Part shown: positions 10,780 to 20,454 of the stretch, piece by piece
Numbering within the stretch: the stretch's first letter is position 1
How the letters are laid out: each line of letters begins with the position of its first letter
NCBI GenBank assembly: GCA_015680685.1
Contig: MNCI01035854.1
Coordinates: 359,200 to 423,199 of the forward strand
DNA length: 64,000 nucleotides
Direction: 5' to 3'
Origin: Gnetum montanum
Lineage: Eukaryota; Streptophyta; Gnetopsida; Gnetales; Gnetaceae
Position numbers and translations under genes: made by a program
Notes under the pieces: model-generated
What the model was told of the DNA's origin: nothing
Database searches by the model: none
Seen by the model: the letters and a program-made list of their open reading frames with translations, nothing else

Positions 10780-12290
10780 TGAAAACTTTAAACAGGAGCC
10801 CCTAGAACTAAAACCCTTACCGGTCAATCTGGAATATGCATTCTTGCAAAACGGTAAACCGGTAATAATCAGTGCCACTCTTGCTCCTAAGCAAAAAAAA
10901 AAGTTGCTACGGATGGTGAACAAGTGGTTGACTACCTTTGCATGGTCATATCCTGAGTTAACGGGAATTGATCCTAGGGTATGCCAACATCGAATCTATA
11001 TCGACCCTTCCATGAAGCCACAACGACAGCTGCAAAGACAACTGAATCCCAAACTTAAACAAATCGTCAAAGATGAAATTGAGCAACTGCTGAAGGCGAG
11101 ATTCATCTACCCCATTGCGGATAGCGAATGGATCAGCCCACTCGTGATTGTGCCAAAAAAAGATGGCAAATTGAGGATCTGTATCGATTTTCGATTACTA
11201 AATATGGCAACTTTTAAGGATCATTTTACACTTCCATTTGTGGACCAGGTGTTGGATACCATTTCGCGGCATTGTTACTATAGCTTCATGGATGGTTACA
11301 GTGGCTATAACCAAATCCAGATTGTGCCAGAGGACTAGGCCAAGACAACGTTTACGAGTCCCTGGGAGACTTTCGCATACAGGAAGATGCCCTTTGGCCT
11401 ATGTAATGCTCCTGCAACCTTCCAATACCTTGTCCTCAGCATCTTCCAACAGCAAATCGGCAATGGTGTAGAGGTTTTTATGGATGACTTCTCCACCTAT
11501 GGAGCAACATTCGAGCAAGCCTTGGACCACCTTGAGTAAGTTTTGAAGCAATGGGTAGAAACTAACTTAAGGCTCAACTGGCAAAAAAGCCATCTGATGG
11601 TCCAAGAAGGCATTGTTTTGGGGCATCGAATCTCACAAGAAGGGATCGGAGTAGATCCTGAGAAAATCAAGGTCATCCAACGAATTACCAATCAGCCAAA
11701 AACTATAAGGGATGTCCGGTTGTTTCTTGGACACACTGGCTACTACTGGCACTTCATCAAGAATTCTTCGAAGATCGCCAAGCCGTTGGTGGAGCTGACC
11801 AAGAAAGACACCCCATTTGTCTGAACTAGGAAATGTGAATCTGTGTTCCAAATGTTGAAACAAAAACTCATGGAGACTCCAATTCTACAAGCCCCTGATT
11901 GGTCCAGACCATTTCACATCATGACGAATGTGTCTAACTATGCATTCGGAGCCGTGCTCACACAGTTGGATGACCAGAAACACCCATATTACATCCACTG
12001 TGCAAGCCGAAGTATTGTGGGTGCTCAACTAAATTACACTACTACTAAAAAGGAATTAATGGCAGTGGTGTTAGCCTTGAAAAAGTTCCAACACTATGTG
12101 CTCGAATACAAGGTGTTTGTGCATACGGACCACAATGTCATCCGGTTCCTTATGAACAAACCAACGGTGAGCCCCCATGTCATACGGTGGCTTGTGATCC
12201 TTCAAGAATTCAATCTTACTATGGTAGACAAAAAGGGAATTGAGAACATGGTTGCTAATCACTTGTCTCGGTTACGATGGGACAGCACAG
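10780..12290 (+). pseudogene. E1 reverse transcriptase and RNase H
   Basis: Athila-like RT: YPIADSEWISPLVIVPKK, RICIDFRLLNMAT, DGYSGYNQIQI, MPFGLCNAPATFQ. The catalytic FMDD is at 11477-11488, then EGIVLGHRISQEGIGVDPEK. RNase H follows with NYAFGAVLTQ, TKKELMAVV and VFVHTDHNVIRFLMNK, but the first catalytic Asp is replaced (MTNVSN; E2 and E6 have DASN). Stops: TAG at about 11336, TAA near 11537, TGA near 11822. The Athila insert between fingers motifs, which I recall from angiosperm elements, is absent here. FMDD is intact in E1, unlike E2 and E6. Confidence 0.9.
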
Positions 12291-12479
12291 AGGAGGAGAG
12301 CCCACTCTCTGACAATTCCCAGATGAACTCCTCTTTGCTGGAGCAATCGCGAAGGAGGCCCCCACAGAATCAAATTGGTTTGATGACATCCTTACCCATC
12401 TTCTTACACAAGAGCTCCCAAAGGAGTTGGATCATCGGAAGAAACAACAGTTTCTTCACAGAGCCAAGCACTTCATGGA

Positions 12480-13640
12480 AATTAATGGACACCTTTACAA
12501 GGTGTGCACGGATGACTTGGTTTGATGGTGCATCCCTAATGCAGATCAACTGCGCGTCCTCCAAGATGCTCATGAGGGCCCCTTGTGGGGGCCATTATGC
12601 AAGAAGATGCACGACCATTAAGATCCTACTCACAGGATAGTACTGGCCTACACTCTTCAGAGATGCTCAATGTTTCATCCGCTCTTGTGATCGATGTCAA
12701 AGAGATGGTGGGATGACGACAAGAATGGAGGGACCTCAATAGGGGATTCAGCCACTCAAACCCTTCAACATTTGGGGCATCGACTTCATGGGCCCCATCG
12801 CACCCATATCAAACAGGAAGGCGCACATCATTGTTGCTATGAACTACTACACCAAGTGGGCAAAGGCAATAGCCGTCACCGACTGTTCCTCAACCACAGC
12901 CACACGGTTTGTTCAACAGTAAATCGTGAACAGGTTTGGAGTGCTGTGTGCACTCATTTCAGATAATGGCACTCACTTTACAGGTGTTACTTTTCATAAA
13001 CTCATGCAGCGTTTGGGGGTAGAACATAAACTAACAACACCCTATCACCCCCAAGTCAACAAGCAAGCTGAAGTCACAAACCGGGAGATTACAAAAATCC
13101 TAACTAGGACAACTAGCAAATATAGGAGGGATTGGAGCACAAAACTTAACGACGTCCTTTGGGCCTACTACTCAACCTGGAAACTCCCTATAGGCTACTC
13201 CCCTTACGAGTTGGTGTACGAGAAACTACCAATGCTCCCGATTCAGGTAAAACTTCGAACACTGTCCACTAAAAGTGACTTAGGTCTTGACTTATCCCTA
13301 GCACAACAAGAACGACTCATCAACTTAAATGTGCTAAATAAAAATCGATTAGTAGCCCTATCATCAAATGAGGTGCATAAGGCATATAACAAACAACGCC
13401 ATGACCTTAAGATTCGAAAGGTAACATTTCAACGGGGAGATAAGGTTCTCTATTGGAACCCCACACATGTGCCGCAATAGACCAAGTTTCAAACACTGTG
13501 GGAGGGACCTTATATTGTTTCTGAGACCTTTCCATCTGGAGCCTTACTCATACACAAACCTGAAGACCCAACAAAAACATAGTTGGTCAACATGCAACAA
13601 TTAAAACCCTTCCATGAACTACACCAAACCAATGTCGCTA
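12480..13640 (+). pseudogene. E1 integrase
   Basis: A zinc-binding N-terminus (GGHYARR...RSCDRCQR) is followed by a D-D-E core. The first Asp is in IDFMGP (12782-12784), the second in ISDNGTHF (12962-12964), and the Glu in QAEVTNRE (13070-13072). The C-terminal part has FQRGDKVLYWNPTHVPQ, a stop, then LWEGPYIVSETFPSGALL. Frameshifts separate the zinc-binding part from the core. Integrase inserts the cDNA; the 5-bp TSD agrees. The 3' end of this gene is the source of one arm of the inverted repeat at 13475-13845. Confidence 0.88.
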
Positions 13641-13845
13641 CCACTTCGTGAAGTGGTCGACCACGTTCCATCTTTCGAATCTCCTCCTCCAAGCTTAGTC
13701 GTGGGGGAGATCGCTACCCATACTAAAATAGTTGTCTTGGCTTCTCAGGTCTTTTCTATATTTTTTGTTTTACACATTTTTGTTTTACACCATCGTTTTA
13801 AACAATATAAGGTCCCTCCCACAGTGTTTGAAACTTGGTCTATTG
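13475..13845 (+). repeat. Perfect 46-bp inverted repeat at the pol 3' end of E1
   Basis: Arm 1 (13475-13520) is the integrase C-terminal coding sequence starting CAATAGACCAAGTTTCAAAC. Arm 2 (13800-13845) is its exact reverse complement, ending GAAACTTGGTCTATTG. The spacer is 279 bp. No equivalent was seen in E2 or E6. Confidence 0.95.
13691..13712 (+). promoter_or_regulatory. Internal polypurine-tract-like sequence after INT (E1)
   Basis: TTAGTCGTGGGGGAGAT shares AGTCGTGGGGG with the true 3' PPT (CAGTCGTGGGGGTA, before 18318). It sits just after the pol coding end, also in E2 and E6. It could prime plus-strand synthesis as a central PPT or be a relic of an older LTR border. Confidence 0.55.
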
Positions 13846-13889
13846 CCAAGCACACCCCCTGGACAAAATCAATGTGAAAACGCCTAGGT

Positions 13890-13972
13890 CTTTGCATGGT
13901 ATGGTTCCCAGTTGAAAAACAAAAAAAAGAAAAAACAAAACATGGGAATTCAAAGCACACCCCTTAGACCAA
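13890..13972 (+). other. Conserved stem-loop with A-rich loop (E1)
   Basis: GGTTCCC (13903-13909) can pair with GGGAATT (13944-13950), using two G-T wobbles, across an A-rich loop. The flanks CTTTGCATGGT and CAAAGCACACC are conserved in E2, E5 and E6, with matching changes in the stem. Confidence 0.65.
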
Positions 13973-14639
13973 CTATAAAGGGCTATAAGCACTAGTTATG
14001 GGACTTGTTCTGTCCCCTCTAACTAAAGCCCTTTCTCACTTCCTATATCTCACCCATTTTGGAATGGTGGTTGTTTTGTGACAGCACTTTTGTGTTTCAA
14101 GGGATGGACTAGTCTTAGAATGTTGATGCGAAGTCACTGAACGTGGTTGGTTTTGGTCTGGATTGAGGATGGATCCTACCGGGTCACTTAATCACAAACT
14201 TCACTAGGAACTTCATGTGACCACAATTAGGAATTCCATTTCACACGTTTCGTTCCCTTCCTCAGTTGCTCTTCGTTACTCACCTCACTGCCAATTTTAT
14301 GTTTTGATCGTCTATCTTGGTTTGCTAGAACTTGTAAATCCTTCAACTGGCTCTTGTGGGTGTGAGTATTAACTTTTGATGGCCATTAATTAACCATGGG
14401 ACCCACGGACTCCTATGTTGATGATCTGCAAGGGCACACAAGGCTGAAGCCTGCTATGGGGAGGGCTCACTTGGACATTCTTTGGTCCTGTTTATTAATC
14501 TCACACCCCCTTGATATAGTTGGTCAATCATTTCTATGCTGCCCATCGTGAGGCTCTTCATCCACCAAGTTCCATATTATAACATTCCCCTAACTCTGAC
14601 TCCAGTTTTGTGCTAAAACTCATAGATTTGGGCCTTTAA
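13973..14639 (+). other. E1 conserved noncoding spacer after INT
   Basis: No ORF. It holds a conserved block CTGCTATGGGGAGGGCTCAC (14451-14470), recognisable in E2 (43617), E3 (30247, minus), E5 (63304, minus) and E6 (53685, minus). Confidence 0.7.
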
Positions 14640-14770
14640 TTCATCGGTCAACAGTGGTCAACGTAGCTGAATAGCTACGTCAACGCGGCCCCGTATACGC
14701 AGCCGCCTATGCTTACGCAACCCCGTTTACGCGGCCCCGTCGACGCAGTGCCTAAACCGCTCTATATACG
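14640..14770 (+). promoter_or_regulatory. Putative internal promoter for the E1 aORF
   Basis: A CpG-rich motif array (GTCAACG, GTATACGC, TTACGC, TTTACGC, GTCGACGC; about 14645-14757) is followed by CTATATACG (14762-14769). This is the same design as the LTR U3: array, then TATA. It lies about 470 bp upstream of the aORF ATG. Function is inferred from the arrangement, which recurs in E2, E3 and E6. Confidence 0.6.
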
Positions 14771-14910
14771 AGCATCCTGCTTTGGACTTTTGTCCATTTG
14801 CCCATAACGCTAGGGGAGTTTTTCAAATTTTCTGTGTCCAATCTCCTTCCCGTGCACATAACCTTCCTACCGCTTGTCCACATCTACCCGTTCCTTCACT
14901 CTTTTGCTAC

Positions 14911-15229
14911 CGAAGGTATGCTCTACATCGTGGGGGCCCATGATTCTGTATAATGTAACAATATAATATGGCTAACCCAAGACTTAACGTGCCTTAACGC
15001 ATCAAAGACTTAATACCTCCTAGGGTTAGTCCAACCGTCTCTTAGGGTTAATCAAACATGCCTCTTAGGGTTAATCAAAGAGTTAGCTTTAATTTATTAA
15101 TCAAAAACACCTCTTAGATCAAACCGAACGCATGTCACTGCCATGGCCGGGCCATCATGAGGGGTATATTATTGTCATTTTGGACAACACACACACACAT
15201 TTTAATTCGTGGTTATGCTATGATTGCAA
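14911..15229 (+). other. Putative leader intron upstream of the E1 aORF, with tandem repeats
   Basis: Donor CGAAG|GTATGCT at 14915/14916. The acceptor position directly before the ATG reads ATGATTGCAA, while E3 and E6 have TTGCAG at the same place, so E1 has lost the AG. Inside lie about three to four units of CCTCTTAGGGTTAATCAAAC (about 15008-15125). Confidence 0.55.
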
Positions 15230-18080
15230 ATGGCACCAAAACCAAGGTGTCCAAGGGAGGAAGGACCATCACAACCTCGAGAGAAGCAACCTAAGATCAG
15301 CAAGGGGCGGGGCACGCAACCTCAGGAGCACACAAAGGGCTCACATGCAACTAGCCCTCTCCGTGAGGAACCTGACATGGAATTTGTTCGTCAAATTCTT
15401 GAAGAAGAGGTCCCCACAAAACAATCGTGCAGGGACGAGACTCCAGCAAGAGTGCCAAGGCTTGAGGTCACCTTGACCAGGGCCTGCCTTGATGCTATCA
15501 AGTTGAAAGAGCTACAACAAACGGTCCTTCAAGAATTAAACTTCAGACCATTCCTAGAAAGTGTGCCAGAAGAAGTTAGAACTCAGCTGCAAACTTCTCC
15601 CATGTGGCCAATCATCATGTCCAATGGTGAGTGGTATCTGGGAGAAACCTATCTCTTCTGGACAAATCAACAATCGAGGTCACGAGTAAGAATCAAGGAC
15701 ATCCATGTGTCTTACTCTGTAGAGACAATCGCACAAGCTCTTAGGTTGCCTAAGACTGGGGCTAACATGGCAAAAATTTCAAAACAAGCAGACCCCGAGG
15801 TGAAAGCAGAGTAGACCAGGCGATGCTATGGGGTAGACTGTAAGGAGTTTGGCACATTGACCACCGCAGAAAGGGTTTACTCTAAAATTGCGTCTTACCA
15901 CTTAAATCCAACAATAAGACCCAACAAAGTCACTGCCTTCTCTGCTCGTGCATGTGCCGCTTTAAGTAGAAAATTCCCTATCAACCTTCTAGAGTTACTC
16001 TTCTTGGAAATTGAGAAACGGTTCGCGGAAAATGAACGTGGAAGGCGAGCTTTGCCATTTCCCTGCCTAATCAAAAAACTGTGCAAATAGGTAGGGATAG
16101 CACGATATGCCAATGACACTCTCCGTCATGCCCCAATTGCCTCGTGGCGTAAGATGATGAAAGATAAAACGCCGCAACAACAACAGAGGAAGAGCAGCCA
16201 CCACCTCCATCGTCCACACAAACAACAAGGTCAAACTCGCGCACGATCGTAGAGCACATATGCGAGATCCGACAGTCGCTCCTGCGCCAACAAGAGCAAC
16301 AAGCGGGAACCAGTGGTGGTGGAGACCTTTCGGTGTATCACCTTGCCTTGAGCCATCTAGAACAAGTGGCTCGATCTGTGAGCTTGCTGGAGAGGGTAGG
16401 GCCGATGCTTTCAGCTGCGCGAACACAAGTGCCTGCGAGAACAGACCCTAACACCCAAGAAGTAACTGTGTCAATGACTCAACAATTATTCCCAGAAATT
16501 TCAAGGAATGCTGCTACTTTCTCAATGTGCTTGGAGGAGGGTGAAGAGGCAATTGTCCTGGTAATGCAGCACCAAGAACAGGAAGCCGCAGCAGTAGTTA
16601 CCAATACGATCGCCATAGCTCTCAATGCACCTGTGGCGCCTGTACTGGACGTACATGGGCTTAGAGATGTGCAGACATCTACAGGGACTCAGAGTGGCAG
16701 ACTCAGTGCAGCACAACATGAAGAATTGTTGGACTGACTAGTAGGAACCAGGCAACCGCTTCCGGATGTCTTTGACCTTCCAGACAACATCACTACAACC
16801 CAGTCAGAGCTACCCTCGCCAAAGGGCAAGTGCCTCATCATAGAGGGGCAACTTGAAGTAGCTCAAGTAGACAATCAACGCTTAGCTACGGAAGTTGCTC
16901 AACTAAGGGCACAACTAGCCGACCCAACTATACTTAACCGTGACATTACAAAAGATGAAGCTTTTCAACAGCTTCAAATCAAGCTTCAAATGGTTGAGTA
17001 CGAGCGAGAGTTGGCGATCTTCGACAAGTCCTTAAAGGAAGCTCATTCTTATCATCTAAACAAGAACTTAGCAGAGGTCTACTAGGAGAATGTTGGGTTG
17101 ATTGCAGAAGTTCATTGCCTGCGCAATGTTGGTCTTGAAAATCAACAAATGAAGGATTTTATCCGCCAACAGCAGGAGGAGTTGGCCAGGGTAAACACCG
17201 ATGTGAGAAGTTTGGCCAATGAAAATCACAATCTGTCAATGGAGGAAGTCTGAGCCTTGCGACAGAAGACAACCATTGAAATCACCGCTTGGAAGAATGA
17301 GGCCCTTAAGTTTGAACGAGTGAAAAATCATTACAGGGACCAAGTGGGATTACAAAAAGAAGTTAACGAAAAAGAAATCCAAGTCGCAAAGGCTAAAATG
17401 AATCAAGCCCTCCAACAACTCAAGGAAGGAGGCGAGGTATGGCAACCCATCTTTGATGGATTAAACGCCTACAACCAAGCTGAGATTCGTATCCAGGAGC
17501 TGCATATTGAAGAAATGACAGAATACATGGAACTAGCCAACCTTCGTTATGCAAACTTAGCCATGCTTACAGCTGGAAGGCCACGGTCAAACCTTGAGAA
17601 GCAAGTGACCACCTTGTATTCGTTATACGAGGGTGAGTTCAAAGTGCATAAGGAGACAAAGCAAAAGCTAGAAACAACAAATGCAGAACTTGAAGTTCTT
17701 CGCACCCGCTTTGAAGGGCAACGCTCTGTTGCAAAAAACTTGGCCCGACGAATGGATGACTACCAACGGCTACAAGCATCAGTCCAAGCGTTCGACATCG
17801 AATGAAAACAATTTGCGGCCTGGTTCATCAATTTAAAGGAGATCTTCCCTACGCTTCCATGTCCTTGAGATGTTCTTGTTCCGGCACACATTGGCGAAGC
17901 CGCTTGGACTGTGAATGACCCCAGAAGTAAAGAAGATAAAATGAAGGCTCTGTTGGAGGCTTTCCAATTGCCTCCAGAAGTTGCAACAGCCACAGGACAA
18001 TCACAGCCACCACCTCAACCACCACATGCACTAAAGCTGGTGAGGGCCCATCAGAACCACCGCCACCGGGAACTATATGA
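15230..18080 (+). pseudogene. E1 additional ORF (aORF): plant-transposon-protein-like domain plus coiled coil
   Basis: The start MAPKPRCPREEGPSQPRE was chosen because E3 (MAPK..) and E6 (MAPK..) keep the same ATG right after a splice acceptor. Residues about 90-310 contain LQELNFRPFLESVPEEV, SPMWPIIMSNGEWYLGETY, VRIKDIHVSYSVETIAQALR and FPCLIKKLCK. This spacing recalls the 'putative plant transposon protein' domain as I remember it. The second half (about 16850-17800) is Glu/Lys/Gln/Leu-rich with heptad character, a long coiled coil. The end has AAWTVNDPRSKEDKMKALLE and PPPPGT. Stops at about 15812, 16088 and 16737 and a frame change disrupt it. It occupies the env-like position, but I see no signal peptide or membrane segment, so env function is not supported. 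Its role is unknown; a structural or RNA-binding accessory is possible. Confidence 0.75.
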
Positions 18081-18317
18081 CCTCCTTTAGCAACTTCAAC
18101 ATCTCGGTAGGGTTGTGCATCCATTGTTGTCAAGGTGTTCCATTTTGTTGTCCACGAACACCACAATTTTGTAATTTCTTCTGTACACTCGAGCACTTGG
18201 TGTATTATTAGCGTCAATAGGCATCTTGAGATGTTTTGCTATGTGTGTCGCTAGTCACTTCATACCTTCCAAATTGTAACAAACTCGAGGACGAGTTTTC
18301 ACTCAGTCGTGGGGGTA
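18081..18317 (+). other. E1 3' untranslated tail and polypurine tract
   Basis: Noncoding. It ends ACGAGTTTTCACTCAGTCGT then GGGGGTA, directly before the LTR, as in all family members. Confidence 0.8.
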
Positions 18318-19197
18318 TGATGAAGCCCCTAGTCACTGCGTCGACTAGGCCACATCGACGAAGCCTTGTTAACGCGGCCACGTCGATGTGACCCCATCAA
18401 CGCATCTTTCCAAGCGTTGATGTGGCCTCATCAACACAGAGTCCATTTTTCACTATATATATGCATGCACCCATCGCATTTATGGCACCTTTTGTTCAAG
18501 TTGTAGCAAAGCTCTTGCAGTTTGTTTCCGCAGGAGTTAGATTATTTTCCAAGTGCCCATATACATAGTTTGAAGAGTGTATGGCTCTTTATTTGAGTGC
18601 TAATATACCTGAGCCCATTAGCGTGAATGGCAATAAAGACGAGCTTTTTGAACATTCCTTGCAACATTTGAACTAGATTACTTAAGCATTAATATTTTAA
18701 TACTTTAATAATTTTCATGCTTCTATTATTGCTTTATAGTCATAGTACGTTTTAGTAGTCCACAAGAACACATAAGCACGATCACCTCGAACATATGTTT
18801 GACACTTGGCAACCTAGTGACACTTGACGTCTGGCAACCCCGTAGTGATTAGGACATGCTTGGGATGTGCACGGAGGGTGGGACCGGCTGCTTATGCTAG
18901 GATAGTCGAGCGATAGTGTAGTAAAATCTTAGATTATCTAGCCTTTTTCTCCCTATATTAGAAGAATTAAATATTAAGAATAAAAGAAAACACATAAAAA
19001 ATCATATGCCTCAATCTCACTCAACCATCATTCTAGAATATCACAAGTGAGGTTGAGAAGACAACAACCATTCTAACTAGGATTTTGATGGCTAGAATAC
19101 TATGCGTAAGTGCTCGCAGTCTTTGGAATTCGACCGGATCGTGCGTGAACGCTTGTGATTTGTATGGTTGGGTGTAGGGGTACCTCATCGCTCATCA
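18318..19197 (+). repeat. E1 3' LTR (880 bp)
   Basis: Begins TGATGAAGC and ends CTCATCA, followed by the TSD ACAAC. It differs from the 5' LTR mostly by transitions, plus about 25 bp of extra sequence near 19015-19040. Confidence 0.95.
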
Positions 19198-19202
19198 ACA
19201 AC

Positions 19203-20192
19203 CCAAACTCTTTTTAAAAATAGGAGACCACCACATGGAGTGCATCAACAAAGAGTTCAAGCTAATCTGGAAAGGTTTCCATTGCAAAAAGCCTTTAAGT
19301 CGACTCCAACACTGCCAAATTTGCTTGAACAAGAAAGAACCTATAATCTTTTGAGAACCTCCGCTAATGATCCAATTGCTCCAATGAGTGTTTTTCCATC
19401 TATGGTGATTACCAAGACAAGATATGTTATGCTTAAAAAGGAGCTTCCAAGCTTCATCTCCTTCAATACCAGTGACACACTTGAAGGCCAAGAGAATACT
19501 TTGGTGCTCAATAGAGGCAAGGCCTAAGCCTCTGTGCTCCTTACTTAAGTGCAGATATCCCAAGCAATTTGATGAAAAGCTTTGTGATTGTCTTTATCCC
19601 CCCATAAATAATTCCTAAAAATTTTGTTGGTGCACTGAAAGGAAGATTTAGAAGGAGCCATAAAGGAAGAATAGTACACGTGAGTGGAGCTCAAAATATG
19701 ATTAACTATGATAAATCTACTTGCAAGAGATAAGGGTTTAGAAGCCCATTTCAAAGCTTTATGTTTCACTTTTTCCACCACATTATTCCATAAGGTAGAG
19801 GGAGTAGCAAATAAAGTAATCGGGATACCCAAAAGGGTGAAAACATTGGTAGGAGAAAGCCACTTGATATTAAAATGATAAGTCCAAGTAGGCCTTGGAG
19901 AGAAGCTAGACCAAATAGCTTGCGTTTTGTTCCAATTGATTTTAGCTCCTAAGGCTCTACAATAGATGTCAATGCAATCCAAGGCAGTGTTAAAATTGTG
20001 GTCCTCGAGCAAAGTGAGAAAAGTGTCATCCACAAACTGGCTATAAACGAGATCCTTTCCTTCTTGTGGAAGAGAGATGCCTAATAGTCTCAAGATGGAC
20101 AAAAAATGAAATATAAAAGTGTAAGATATGTTATATACTAAATGATAACTTGCTGAGAGCATAGCCAAGTGGTATTCTCCCCCTTGTTTCAT
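19203..20192 (-). pseudogene. LINE reverse transcriptase, 5' half of the split LINE
   Basis: On the minus strand 20192 down to 19545 encodes LINE RT. YSQFVDDTFLTLLEDHNF holds the F-x-DD catalytic motif, followed by GAKINWNKTQAIW, LGIPITLFATP and HKALKWASKPLSLASR, the usual LINE thumb and linker. A frame change leads into KEHRGLGLASIEHQSILLAF and on to KKSLGC, where E1 entered. The N-terminus upstream of the KQG motif is missing, so the LINE is 5'-truncated near 20190, as LINEs usually are. It joins 5700-6520 when E1 is removed. Confidence 0.85.
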
Positions 20193-20454
20193 GGTAAATA
20201 GGTTGTGAGTTGCGATTATATCACATAGTTAACTTGCATGATGCTTGTTGTAGGTATATTCATGGGAGGTAGTTTTTGGAAGCAATGAAGTGATGATAAT
20301 ACTTTTAATTTGAAAGCTCTAAGTTATGGGTATGATTTTTTCCCCTGAAACAATTGTAATATAGGTATGCCCTAAGATATATAGTCTAATTAGAATTTTA
20401 TAGCTCAATATTGCTAACACATCATGGTTATGGGTTTGAGTACAGCAATAGAGT

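Larger units (their letters stand above)
6521..19197 (+). mobile_element. E1: full-length Athila-like Ty3/gypsy retrotransposon with an extra ORF
   Basis: The element is 12,677 bp. LTRs are at 6521-7372 and 18318-19197, with termini TGATGA...TCATCA. The 5-bp target duplication ACAAC is at 6516-6520 and 19198-19202. Gene order is gag, PR, RT, RNase H, INT (7535-13640), then about 1.6 kb of noncoding sequence and the aORF (15230-18080). The PBS matches tRNA-Asp. The RT (DGYSGYNQIQI, MPFGLCNAPATFQ, EGIVLGHRIS) is close to Athila-lineage RTs as I recall them. Several in-frame stops and frameshifts make it non-autonomous now. The LTRs differ by many transitions, most densely in the CpG-rich U3, so the insertion is not recent. 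Confidence 0.95.

Noticed and set aside
15008-15125. CRISPR-like repeats
   Set aside because: Contiguous degenerate tandem units without spacers, in a plant retrotransposon leader.
15132-15476. Plus-strand frame starting upstream of the aORF
   Set aside because: Out of frame with the aORF, covers the putative intron and has no counterpart in E3 or E6.
15230-18080. aORF as a true envelope gene
   Set aside because: Position fits, but no signal peptide, hydrophobic fusion or transmembrane segment is visible in any of the four copies.
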